Shown here piece by piece: positions 24,191 through 32,117 of a stretch of DNA of 64,000 nucleotides. The position numbers and the translations under genes were made by a program. Location of the stretch: positions 71,349 to 135,348 of the forward strand of contig DASPNJ010000010.1 of the NCBI GenBank assembly GCA_035626595.1, in the 5' to 3' direction. The notes beneath the pieces were generated by a model. That model searched no databases and was not told the DNA's origin. It saw only the letters and a program-made list of their open reading frames with translations. The DNA is from JAQGMV01 sp035626595 (GTDB lineage: Bacteria; Pseudomonadota; Gammaproteobacteria; Burkholderiales; SG8-41). Position 1 is the first letter of the stretch, and every line of letters starts with the position of its first letter.

Positions 24191-26305
24191 CTACGCTGCG
24201 GCCAGCAGCGCGCAAGGTGCGGCCGGCGTCGAGGCCGACGATCTCGCATCGGCACCGAGGAAGGCTTCGAATTCCTCGGCCGGCACGGGTTTGCTCCGGT
24301 AGTAACCCTGGTATTCATCGCAGCCGAGCGACTGGAGGATCTCCAGTTGAGCTCCGGTTTCGACGCCTTCCGCGACGACTCGCAGCCGCAGGTTATGGGC
24401 AAGCGCGATCGTCGCGCGCACGATGGCCGCGTCGCCGCCGTCTGACGAAATATCGCGTATGAACGAACGGTCGATCTTCAGCCGGTCGATCGGGAAGCGC
24501 TTGAGATAGCTCAGGCTGGAATAGCCCGTGCCGAAATCATCGATCGACAGCTGAATGCCCATGCCGCTGAGCGTCTCGAGCGTCGAGACCGCCTCGGGGG
24601 CGTTCTCCATGACCACGCTTTCCGTGATCTCGATGTCCAGGTACTCGGGCGCGAGCTGCGTCGAGGCGAGCGCTTCGGCGATCCACTGCACCAGCTCCTT
24701 CTGCCTGAACTGGACGCCCGAGATGTTGATCGCGACCGGCACCTTCGCTAGGCCGGCATCCTGCCATGCCTTGTTGCGACTGCAGGCTTCCTCTATCACC
24801 CAGCGGCCGATCGGCACGATGAGCCCGGTCTCCTCGGCGAGCGGGATGAAGTCGAGCGGAGGCACGAGGCCTTTCGTCGGGTGCCGCCAGCGGACCAGCG
24901 CCTCCATGCCGACGACGCGACCCTCATGCACGCTCACTTTCGGCTGATAGTGAAGCTCGAACTCGCGGCGTGCTATCGCGCGTCGCAGGTCGTTTTCCAG
25001 CGAAAGTCGCTGCGGCAGGCACGCGTTCATCTCGGGCGTGAAGATCTGGAACCTGCAGCCGCCCGCCCGTTTCGCGGCGTACATGGCCGCATCCGCATGC
25101 CGGATGAGCAGTTGCGCCGTGACGCCGTGGCGCGGAAAAACGCTCACACCGATGCTCGCCGCGACGTAAAGCTCGTGCTCCTGAATCAGGAACGGTTCGG
25201 CCAGCGCGGCCAGTAACTTCGTGGCAAGCGTTGCGGCACCGTCGACCGTCGCAGTGTGCGGAAGAAGCACCACGAACTCGTCGCCGCCGAGCCGCGAGAC
25301 GGTATCCTCCCCGCGCACCCCCGCCGTGAGGCGCGCGGCCACGGCGCGCAGAAGCTCGTCCCCGACGTGGTGGCCCAGCGAGTCGTTGACGAGCTTGAAA
25401 CGGTCCAGATCGATGAACAGCACCCCGACCATGAACTTGCCGCGCTCGGCCCGGGCGATCGCCTGCTGGATGCGGTCTTCGAGCAATGACCGGTTCGGGA
25501 GCATGGTGAGAGGATCGTGCAGCGCCAGCCGTTGCAGCTCGTCGTTGGACTGTTTCAGCGAGGCAGCCCACCTCGCGTCGCGCGCCATTCGCGCGTCCAT
25601 GAGCGACATACCGAGCGTCGCCCCGAGGATGACCAGGGTCACGCCCGCGATCGTTCCGGCAAGCCACAGGTTGTCGCCCAACGGCGCGCTCAGGCAAACC
25701 CCGTCCGCGGGGAAGTGCGCCGCGGCCATGCCTGTGTAATGCATCCCGATGATCGCGAGGCCGATGATGAGCGCGCTGCCCAGCTTTGCGCTGCGCATCC
25801 AGCTCGACGCGCGCCGCAGATTGAATGCGATCCACAAGCCCGCGAACGAAGCTACGATCGCGATCAATACGGATAACGTAAACAGCGTATCGTCATAGAC
25901 GATCGGCGGATCCATCCGGATCGCCGCCATGCCCGTATAGTGCATCGCGCTTATGCCGAGGCCCAGCAGCACGCCCGCAGCGCCGACCCTGCGCCAGGTC
26001 AGCGTCTGACGCGTGACCGTGAAGAGCGCGAACCCGGAAATGACGACGGCGATCAACATCGACGTGATGGTCACGCCCGCGTCGTAGCCGACCGGCACCG
26101 GCAGCGAATGCGCAAGCATGCCGATGAAGTGCATCGACCAGATGCCCGCGCCCATCGAAAACGCGCCGCCGATGAGCCACGCGCGCCGTGCTTTGGCGGC
26201 CTGCGTCAGCGTGATGCGCGTGGTCAGATCGAGCGCGGTGTAAGCCGCGACGACCGCGACCAGCACCGAGAGGAGAACCAGCCAGAGATTGTAGGTAGCA
26301 GGCAT
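24191..26305 (-). CDS. MHYT-GGDEF-EAL cyclic di-GMP enzyme
   Basis: This 704-residue membrane protein starts with a seven-helix MHYT sensor domain (MHFIGM, MHYTGMAAIRM and MHYTGMAAAHF). MHYT domains are proposed to bind copper and sense oxygen, CO or NO. A GGDEF domain follows with an intact SRLGGDEF site, then an EAL domain with GMEALVRW, DDFGTGYSSLSYL and the EGVET motif. Both catalytic sites look active, so the protein could make and degrade c-di-GMP depending on the signal. It is a single gene with no obvious operon partner. Confidence 0.93.
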   Translation of the reverse strand: MPATYNLWLVLLSVLVAVVAAYTALDLTTRITLTQAAKARRAWLIGGAFSMGAGIWSMHFIGMLAHSLPVPVGYDAGVTITSMLIAVVISGFALFTVTRQTLTWRRVGAAGVLLGLGISAMHYTGMAAIRMDPPIVYDDTLFTLSVLIAIVASFAGLWIAFNLRRASSWMRSAKLGSALIIGLAIIGMHYTGMAAAHFPADGVCLSAPLGDNLWLAGTIAGVTLVILGATLGMSLMDARMARDARWAASLKQSNDELQRLALHDPLTMLPNRSLLEDRIQQAIARAERGKFMVGVLFIDLDRFKLVNDSLGHHVGDELLRAVAARLTAGVRGEDTVSRLGGDEFVVLLPHTATVDGAATLATKLLAALAEPFLIQEHELYVAASIGVSVFPRHGVTAQLLIRHADAAMYAAKRAGGCRFQIFTPEMNACLPQRLSLENDLRRAIARREFELHYQPKVSVHEGRVVGMEALVRWRHPTKGLVPPLDFIPLAEETGLIVPIGRWVIEEACSRNKAWQDAGLAKVPVAINISGVQFRQKELVQWIAEALASTQLAPEYLDIEITESVVMENAPEAVSTLETLSGMGIQLSIDDFGTGYSSLSYLKRFPIDRLKIDRSFIRDISSDGGDAAIVRATIALAHNLRLRVVAEGVETGAQLEILQSLGCDEYQGYYRSKPVPAEEFEAFLGADARSSASTPAAPCALLAAA

Positions 26306-26547
26306 TGTGAGACCCTGTTTTTCGCAAAGGACGGGCGCGCAGCCGTGACGCGGCGCGAGCTCGCTGCGTATTCGTTCAGCTACGGAGTTTCCGCAATTAG
26401 CACGACCTGCGAAGGGTACGGGGCGCGATCGCGCCGCGAAATACGTACTAGTACGGTTCGCGGTGCTCGCTACGCCGCGGCAGGAGCGAAGAGAACCTCG
26501 GATACGGCGTTCAGGAGAGCGCTGGCGACGAGATCAGGCGCCGCGAC
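26306..26547. other. 242-bp intergenic region, no gene seen
   Basis: Between the MHYT-GGDEF-EAL gene and carboxyltransferase 3. It should hold the promoter of the cyclic di-GMP gene on the minus strand and the 3' end of the 26548-33473 cluster. I found no clear promoter, RNA or repeat in it. Confidence 0.5.
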
Positions 26548-28083
26548 TCAGTAGCTCGTAGGCCAGTTGCGGAGCAAGTGCTCGCCGACGCCGTTCCTCA
26601 TGCGCAGCCGATGCACTTCCAGCGTGCGCTTCAGATAATCGCGGGTATCGCGCGGGTCGATGACGTTCTGCGCTTCGTAGAGCTCCGCCAACCCCCACGC
26701 GGACGTGTCGCGCTCGACCTCCGCCTTGAGCTCTTCGAACCGCTTCGGATCGTCCTGGTAACGCACGCCGTAGAGCACGTTCACGGACACCGCCGGGTCC
26801 ATGAACCCGAGGTCGGCCGTCGGCCACACCGCGACCTCGTCCGCGTTACGCCCGCCGGCCATGTTGATGAACGCCTGACCGTAGCTTTTTCTCATGATGA
26901 TCGTGATCTTGGGCACCGTCACCAGAGTCATTGCGTTCATCCAGTTGATGACTTTGCCGGGCATGCCGCGGATCTCGCCCTCGACACCGATGAGGAACCC
27001 CGGCACGTCCACGAGATAGACGAGCGGCACGTTGAACGAATCGCACAGCACCATGAAGCTCGTGACCTTCTGGCACGCATCCGCGTCGAGCGCGCCGCCC
27101 TTGAACAGCGGATTGTTGGCGATGAAGCCGACGCTTTTCCCGTCGATGCGCGCGAGCACCGTCGCGACCGACTTCCCGAAACGCTCCTTGAGCTCGAACG
27201 TGGAACCGCTGTCGGCGATCGCGCGTATGACGTTGCGCACGTCGTACACCTTGTTGCGCGACTCCGGCACGATCTCGAGCATCTTCGCGCATGCGTCGTC
27301 GGAGCCTTCGGGCACCGGCGCTTCCGGCGGCGCCTGCATGCTATGACTCGGCAGGTACGAGAGAAACCGCTTGATCGCATCGAGCGCCTGCTCGTCGGTG
27401 TCGACGGCCATGTCCGCGAGGCCGGAGACACCGGTCAGCAGCTTCCAGCCGCCGAGCTCCTCGGCGGTGATCGGCTTGTTGATGGCGACGGAGGTCACGC
27501 CGGGGCTCGCGATCGCCATGACCGAGCCCTTGCGCATGACAACGAAATCGGACATCGCCGAATACCACGTCGACGAGCCATAGCACTGGCCGAGGAGGGC
27601 CGAGCACCACGGCGTCTCGCGCAGCCGCTGATACTCCGTCGGGTCCTGGGCGATGATCGCGCGCCCAGCGGCGCCCATGCGATCGGGCATGCGCGCACCG
27701 CTCGATTCCCCCAGCAGCACGAGCGGCATGCCGCGCCTGGCGGCGATCTGCTTCACGTGCTTGATCTTCTTCATGTTGATGACGGCGGAGGACGCGCCGA
27801 GCACCGTGAAGTCGTTGGAGACGAGCGCGATTTCGCGGCCCTCGATGCGGCCGAAGCCGGCGATCTTTCCGTCGGCGGGCGTCTTGTGCTTCACCTCCGG
27901 GCGGTTACTGCGCGCGTAGCGGCCGGACTCGATGAAGCTCCCGTGGTCCAGCAGGTAGTCGATGCGCTCGCGCGCGTTGAGATGGCCTTCGGCTTTGCGC
28001 TTCGCGAGCTTGTCCGGTCCGCCCATCGCGAGCGCTTCCGCGTCGCGGCGCTTCAGTTCCTCGATCAGTCCTTCGTGTGCCAA
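26548..28083 (-). CDS. acyl-CoA carboxylase carboxyltransferase subunit, copy 3
   Basis: This 511-residue protein is the same length as copy 1 (5255-6790) and ends in the same WPTSY. Its oxyanion regions are GESSGARMPDRMG and AGGRNADEVAVWPTADLGFM, much closer to copy 1 than to copy 2. No biotin carboxylase or carrier gene is next to it, so it may borrow those of the first cluster. Its upstream neighbours are an acyl-CoA dehydrogenase and Bug receptors, which points to catabolism of an acquired organic acid. Confidence 0.9.
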   Translation of the reverse strand: MAHEGLIEELKRRDAEALAMGGPDKLAKRKAEGHLNARERIDYLLDHGSFIESGRYARSNRPEVKHKTPADGKIAGFGRIEGREIALVSNDFTVLGASSAVINMKKIKHVKQIAARRGMPLVLLGESSGARMPDRMGAAGRAIIAQDPTEYQRLRETPWCSALLGQCYGSSTWYSAMSDFVVMRKGSVMAIASPGVTSVAINKPITAEELGGWKLLTGVSGLADMAVDTDEQALDAIKRFLSYLPSHSMQAPPEAPVPEGSDDACAKMLEIVPESRNKVYDVRNVIRAIADSGSTFELKERFGKSVATVLARIDGKSVGFIANNPLFKGGALDADACQKVTSFMVLCDSFNVPLVYLVDVPGFLIGVEGEIRGMPGKVINWMNAMTLVTVPKITIIMRKSYGQAFINMAGGRNADEVAVWPTADLGFMDPAVSVNVLYGVRYQDDPKRFEELKAEVERDTSAWGLAELYEAQNVIDPRDTRDYLKRTLEVHRLRMRNGVGEHLLRNWPTSY

Positions 28084-28131
28084 TCCATATCCTTTTCTTC
28101 CGATTCCTGCGGCGGCGCGATCGCACGATCG

Positions 28132-28186
28132 CCGAAGGATGGGAGGTTACGGAGGGAAACCTAGGTTTCCCTCTGTTCGTTCACCG
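28132..28186. repeat. GAAGG...GGTTTCCCTCTGTTCG palindromic repeat, copy 1
   Basis: CGAAGGATGGGAGGTTACGG is followed by the palindrome GGGAAACCTAGGTTTCCC and CTCTGTTCGTT. It includes the stop codon of the acyl-CoA dehydrogenase gene (28181-28183). Related copies are at 30301-30375, 41684-41766 and 53699-53752. Confidence 0.8.
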
Positions 28187-29338
28187 CCCCCGTGTTGCCC
28201 GCAGCATCTGGCGGGCGATCACCAACTGTTGAATCTGGCTCGTGCCTTCATAGAGGCGCAGCAACCGGACGTCGCGAAAGAACCGCTCGACGGCGTACTC
28301 CTGCATGTAGCCCGCGCCGCCGTGGATCTGCACCGCGCGGTCCGCGACGCGCCCGACCATCTCGGTCGCATAGAGCTTGCAGCACGAGGCTTCCAGGGTG
28401 ATCGACTGGCCCTCGTCGCGCCTGCGCGCAGCGTCGAGCGTCATGCTGCGTGCGGCGTAGAGCTCCGTCTGACTGTCGGCGAGCATCGCCTGCACGAGCT
28501 GAAACTCGCCGATCGGCTGGCCGAACTGCTTGCGCTCGAGCGCATACGCGACCGAGTCGTTCAGGAGCCGCGTCGCGGCGCCGATGGCGACCGCGGCGAT
28601 GTTGAGCCGTGCCTTGTCGAGCACTTTCATCGCCGTCTTGAAACCGACGCCTTCCCGGCCGCCGATCAGGTTCTCGGCCGGCACTGCGACGTTCTCGAAA
28701 ATCACGTCGGCGGTGTGCGCGCCGCGCTGGCCCATCTTGCGGTCGGGCTGGCCCACCGTCAGTCCGGGCGTATCGCGCTCGACGATGAATGCCGAGACGC
28801 CGCTCGCATCGCGCGTTTTCGGATCGGTGCGCGCCATCACCGTGAATACGCCCGCCTGCGGCGCATTCGTGATGTAGCGCTTGGCGCCGTTCAGCACGTA
28901 GCGATCGCCCTCGCGGCGCGCGCTCGTGGTGAGCGATCCCGCGTCCGAGCCGCTCCCCGGCTCGGTCAGCGCGAACGAGCCGATCAGCTCGCCGGTCGCA
29001 AGCCGCGGCAGGTATTTCTTCTTCTGCGCGTCCGTCCCGTCGATCACGATCCCCATCGATCCGATACCGGTGTTCGTCCCGAAGTACGAGCGGAACACGA
29101 TCGAGGCCTGACACATCGCGAAATTGACGAGAACCTCCTCTTCCATCGTGAGGCCGAGCCCGCCGTAGTCCTCCGGGATCGTGAGGCCGAAAAGCCCCAG
29201 GCGCCGCATCTCCGCGACGATGTCGTCGGGAATAGCGTCCGCGTCGGTGACTTCCCGCTCCCGCGGCACGAGCTTGTCACGGGCGAAGCGCTCGACGGTG
29301 CCGACGAGGATCCTGAAGCTTTCGGGGTCGCGAATCAC
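28181..29338 (-). CDS. acyl-CoA dehydrogenase
   Basis: This 385-residue FAD enzyme oxidises an acyl-CoA to the enoyl-CoA and passes electrons to ETF. The signatures are FALTEPGSGSDAGSL, NGAKRYITNA, and the C-terminal LYEGTSQIQ, whose Glu is the catalytic base of short- and medium-chain enzymes. Retaining that Glu argues for a true dehydrogenase rather than a desulfinase or other variant. GTG 29338 overlaps the stop of the Bug gene as GTGA, so I prefer it over a longer frame. ETF is encoded in the first cluster at 6852-8608. Confidence 0.92.
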   Translation of the reverse strand: MIRDPESFRILVGTVERFARDKLVPREREVTDADAIPDDIVAEMRRLGLFGLTIPEDYGGLGLTMEEEVLVNFAMCQASIVFRSYFGTNTGIGSMGIVIDGTDAQKKKYLPRLATGELIGSFALTEPGSGSDAGSLTTSARREGDRYVLNGAKRYITNAPQAGVFTVMARTDPKTRDASGVSAFIVERDTPGLTVGQPDRKMGQRGAHTADVIFENVAVPAENLIGGREGVGFKTAMKVLDKARLNIAAVAIGAATRLLNDSVAYALERKQFGQPIGEFQLVQAMLADSQTELYAARSMTLDAARRRDEGQSITLEASCCKLYATEMVGRVADRAVQIHGGAGYMQEYAVERFFRDVRLLRLYEGTSQIQQLVIARQMLRATRGR

Positions 29339-30405
29339 TGCTCGAGCTTCACGTTGGCGTCCTGGATCACCTTGCGCCACTTCGTGATCTCGGAAGCGTT
29401 GAACTTCGCGAGCTCCTGCGGCGTGCTGCCGACCGGCTGCGCGCCGAGGCTCGCGAGGCGCTCGCTTACCTCGGGGAGCTTCAGTATCCGCTGCGTCTCC
29501 GCGGCGATCCGCTGCACGACGGCTTTGGAAGTTTTCGCCGGCGCGAAGAGCGCAAACCACGCACCCGCTTCGAATCCGGGAACGCCGGCTTCCGCGACCG
29601 TCGGGATCTCCGGCGCGGCGGGCACGCGCTGCGACGAAGACAGCGCGAGCGCGCGAATCTTGCCGGCCTTCGCCTGCGGCAAGTACACGGGGATGTTGTC
29701 CATCGTGAGCTGGATCTGACCCGCCGTCACGTCCGCGAGCACCCCGGCGCTACCCTTGTACGGCACGTGGACCATGTTGGTGCCGGTGAGCGTCTTGAAA
29801 AGCTCCATCGAAAGATGGCCGGTGGAACCGATGCCGGGCGAGCCGAAGCTCAACTTGCCCGGATTCGTCTTCGCGTAGGCGATCAGCTCCTTCACGCTTT
29901 TCACCGGCAGCGCATTGTTCACGACGAGCAGGTTCGGCACCGTCGCGACGAGGCTGATCGGCTCGAAATCGCGCTGCGGGTGCCACGTGAGCTTCGGGTA
30001 CAGCGTGACATTGATGCCGTGCGTGGCCGAAGTCGCCATCAGCAGCGTGTAACCGTCGGGCGTCGCCCGCGCCGCCATCTCGGTGCCGATGTTGCCGTTC
30101 GCGCCGGGCCGGTTTTCGACGATGACGGACTGGCCCCAGCGCTCGGTCATCTTCTGGCCGACGAGGCGCGCGAGGATGTCGGTGGTGCCGGCCGGCGTGT
30201 AAGCGACGATGATGCGGATGGGACGTGTCGGATAGCTGGCCGCCGGATCGGCGCTTGCCGCATGAGCCGCCGTACCTGCGGTCACCGCGAATGCCAAACA
30301 GAAGGAAGGGCGGTAACGGAGGGAACACGGCGCCAACAAGGCGCCATGCATGACCGGTTTCCCTCTGTTCCTGCGCCGCTGGCCGAAAGACAGTGACGGT
30401 TTCAT
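29335..30405 (-). CDS. Bug/TctC-family solute-binding protein, signal peptide disrupted by a repeat
   Basis: This 356-residue receptor has the Bug pattern: YPTRPIRIIVAYTPAGTTDILARLV, VENRPGANGNIGTEMAARATPDGYTLL and VPYKGSAGVLADV. Bug proteins bind carboxylates in the periplasm, as TctC does for the tripartite tricarboxylate transporter. Residues about 7-36 are encoded by a dispersed palindromic repeat, so the N-region of the signal peptide is long and Arg-rich before the hydrophobic FCLAFAVTAGTAAHA. The start at 30405 is 2 bp after the preceding Bug gene's stop; an internal ATG at 30351 is an alternative. No tctA or tctB gene is seen. Confidence 0.85.
   Translation of the reverse strand: MKPSLSFGQRRRNRGKPVMHGALLAPCSLRYRPSFCLAFAVTAGTAAHAASADPAASYPTRPIRIIVAYTPAGTTDILARLVGQKMTERWGQSVIVENRPGANGNIGTEMAARATPDGYTLLMATSATHGINVTLYPKLTWHPQRDFEPISLVATVPNLLVVNNALPVKSVKELIAYAKTNPGKLSFGSPGIGSTGHLSMELFKTLTGTNMVHVPYKGSAGVLADVTAGQIQLTMDNIPVYLPQAKAGKIRALALSSSQRVPAAPEIPTVAEAGVPGFEAGAWFALFAPAKTSKAVVQRIAAETQRILKLPEVSERLASLGAQPVGSTPQELAKFNASEITKWRKVIQDANVKLEQ
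30301..30375. repeat. GAAGG...TTTCCCTCTGTTC palindromic repeat inside a signal-peptide region, copy 2
   Basis: It shares GAAGGAAGGG, TAACGGAGGGAA, GGCGCCATGCAT and GGTTTCCCTCTGTTC with the copies at 28132 and 41684. It is read in frame within the N-terminus of the downstream Bug receptor. Confidence 0.8.
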
Positions 30406-30407
30406 CG

Positions 30408-31370
30408 TCACTGGCCCTTGATGCCGGCGGCTTTGATGACCTTGGTCCACTTGGCGATCTCGGCCTGCATGAACGCGGTGTACTGCTCGGGCGTGTTGCC
30501 GACGGGATCGGCGCCGAGGCCGAGGAGCTTCTCTTTGACTTCGGGAGAAGCAAGCGCCTTCACGAACTCGGCGTGGAGACGCTCCACGATCGCGCGCGGC
30601 GTCTTCACCGGCACGGACGCGCCGTAGAAGGTGGTCACTTCGTACCCGGGCACGCCCGCTTCGGCGATCGTCGGAATATCGGGCGCGACCGGCGTGCGCT
30701 TCGCACCCGTGGTGGCGATCGCCCTCAATTTCCCTTCACGCGCCTGACGGATCACGGTGGGCACGTTGCCGAAATACATCACCACCTCGCCCGAGAGCAG
30801 CGCCACCAGCCCGGGTCCGCCTCCCTTGTAGGGAATGTGCACCCATTTGACGCCGGTCATGTACTGGAAGAGCTCCGCCGAGAGGTGCACGGTGGTGCCG
30901 ACGCCGGAAGAGCCGAAATTGATGTCCCCCGGCCGTTTCTTGGAGAACGCGATGAGCTCCTTCACCGTTTTCGGCGGGAACGACGGGTGCACGACCAGCA
31001 GGTTCTGCGACTCGGCAAACGTCGTGATGAACGCGAAGTCCTTGATGGGATCGAACGGCAGCTTCATGAGCGCCGGGTTGGTCGCGTGTCCCGGCGCATT
31101 CATCAGTATCGTGTAGCCGTCCGGGGCAGCACGGGCGCCGAGCTCAGTCGCGATCGCCGTGTTCGCGCCGCCGCGGTTCTCCACCACGATCTGCTGACCG
31201 ATCTGCTCCGAGACCTTCGGCATGACGATCCGCGCAACGATGTCGTTGGTGCCGCCGGGTGGAAATCCGACGAGAAAGCGGATCGGCTTGGTCGGGTACG
31301 CCTGGGCGTACAGCGAAACAGGGCATGCGGATGCCAAAGCGACTGCGGTGATGCAAAACGCGCGTTTCAT
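30408..31370 (-). CDS. Bug/TctC-family solute-binding protein
   Basis: This 320-residue protein has a normal signal peptide (MKRAFCITAVALASACPVSLYAQ) and typical Bug motifs: YPTKPIRFLVGFPPGGTNDIVAR, VVENRGGANTAIATELGARAAPDGYTIL and IPYKGGGPGLVALLSGE. It would bind a carboxylate in the periplasm. It is in tandem with the second Bug gene 2 bp downstream. The two differ enough to have separate ligands. Confidence 0.92.
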   Translation of the reverse strand: MKRAFCITAVALASACPVSLYAQAYPTKPIRFLVGFPPGGTNDIVARIVMPKVSEQIGQQIVVENRGGANTAIATELGARAAPDGYTILMNAPGHATNPALMKLPFDPIKDFAFITTFAESQNLLVVHPSFPPKTVKELIAFSKKRPGDINFGSSGVGTTVHLSAELFQYMTGVKWVHIPYKGGGPGLVALLSGEVVMYFGNVPTVIRQAREGKLRAIATTGAKRTPVAPDIPTIAEAGVPGYEVTTFYGASVPVKTPRAIVERLHAEFVKALASPEVKEKLLGLGADPVGNTPEQYTAFMQAEIAKWTKVIKAAGIKGQ

Positions 31371-31396
31371 TGACCTTCCTCCTCCGTTTGAATTTG

Positions 31397-31422
31397 CTGC
31401 CTCTCGAGCAAGCGAGAGGCAG
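31397..31422. other. 10-bp perfect hairpin in the cupin-Bug gap
   Basis: CTGCCTCTCG at 31397-31406 pairs with CGAGAGGCAG at 31413-31422 around a six-base loop. No T-run follows on the minus strand, so it is not a standard intrinsic terminator. A GC-rich repeat fragment (31429-31467) adjoins it. Confidence 0.55.
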
Positions 31423-31469
31423 GTTGAGCCACCCCCCGCCCTAAGGGAGAGGTGTCGGGGCTGAGGGTA

Positions 31470-31961
31470 TCACCGCCGCGTCAACCCTCGTTTCGCAGCG
31501 GGGCGCTGCTTGGGTTCGTAGCCTTTCAAGTACGCGGGCCCGGCCATCGTGCCGTCAACGGCCCTGCCGATGATGCCATGCGAAAGATCCTTGATCGCGA
31601 TGAAGATCACGTCCTCGTCCGGCGTGGACACCAGCGTGTGCGGCGCGTTCGCGGGGATGTAGATGAGCGTGCCCGCGGGCGCCACGACCTTCTTGCCGTT
31701 AACCGAGCCCTTCAGCGTGCCTTGCACCACGTAATTGAACTGCTCGTTCGGATGCGTGTGCATGCGCGAGCCGGTGCCTTTCGGTTTGTGAATGTAGCCG
31801 ACCAGCATGCGCTCGCCTTCGACGACGCCGCCGTGAGAGGTCGAGTAGCCGGTACCGGCGGGCACCTTCTTCAGTTTGTTGAATGGATAGTGGTAACGAT
31901 CGCCACCGCCTTTCACCGCGCCTTCGGTTTTGGTCTGCGCGCTCTTCTTCGCTGCTGCCAT
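31470..31961 (-). CDS. cupin-domain protein
   Basis: This 163-residue single-domain cupin has metal-binding residues in SRMHTHPNEQFNYVVQG (His, His, Glu) and the second motif IYIPANAPHTLV. A GGAGGCAGT site just before the ATG at 31961 supports this start. Cupins include dioxygenases, isomerases and sugar- or acid-binding proteins; here the gene lies in a catabolic cluster. The exact reaction is not clear from sequence. Confidence 0.85.
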   Translation of the reverse strand: MAAAKKSAQTKTEGAVKGGGDRYHYPFNKLKKVPAGTGYSTSHGGVVEGERMLVGYIHKPKGTGSRMHTHPNEQFNYVVQGTLKGSVNGKKVVAPAGTLIYIPANAPHTLVSTPDEDVIFIAIKDLSHGIIGRAVDGTMAGPAYLKGYEPKQRPAAKRGLTRR

Positions 31962-32051
31962 ACTGCCTCCTTGTCGCGGTGCGCGACCGGTGCGCCGCCC
32001 CTGAAGCGCGGCGCGCATGCAGCGCACGCTAATTTCGCCGGTGCTTTCGAT

Positions 32052-32075
32052 GGTGCGCTATCAGCGCACCCTACG
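32052..32075. repeat. GGTGCGC-type palindromic repeat
   Basis: A copy of the TGGTGCGCTATCAGCGCACC family ending in CTACG, in the gap between the amidohydrolase and cupin genes. A related GGTGCGC cluster lies at about 31977-32010. Confidence 0.7.
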
Positions 32076-32117
32076 CATGTGCCCGTTCGTCCTGAGCTTG
32101 TCGAAGGATGAACGGCT

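Noticed and set aside
28181..29338. 3-sulfinopropionyl-CoA desulfinase
   Set aside because: The protein keeps YEGT with the catalytic Glu typical of real acyl-CoA dehydrogenases, so I called it a dehydrogenase.
31397..31422. Intrinsic terminator between the cupin and Bug genes
   Set aside because: The 10-bp stem is perfect, but no T-run follows on the transcribed strand.
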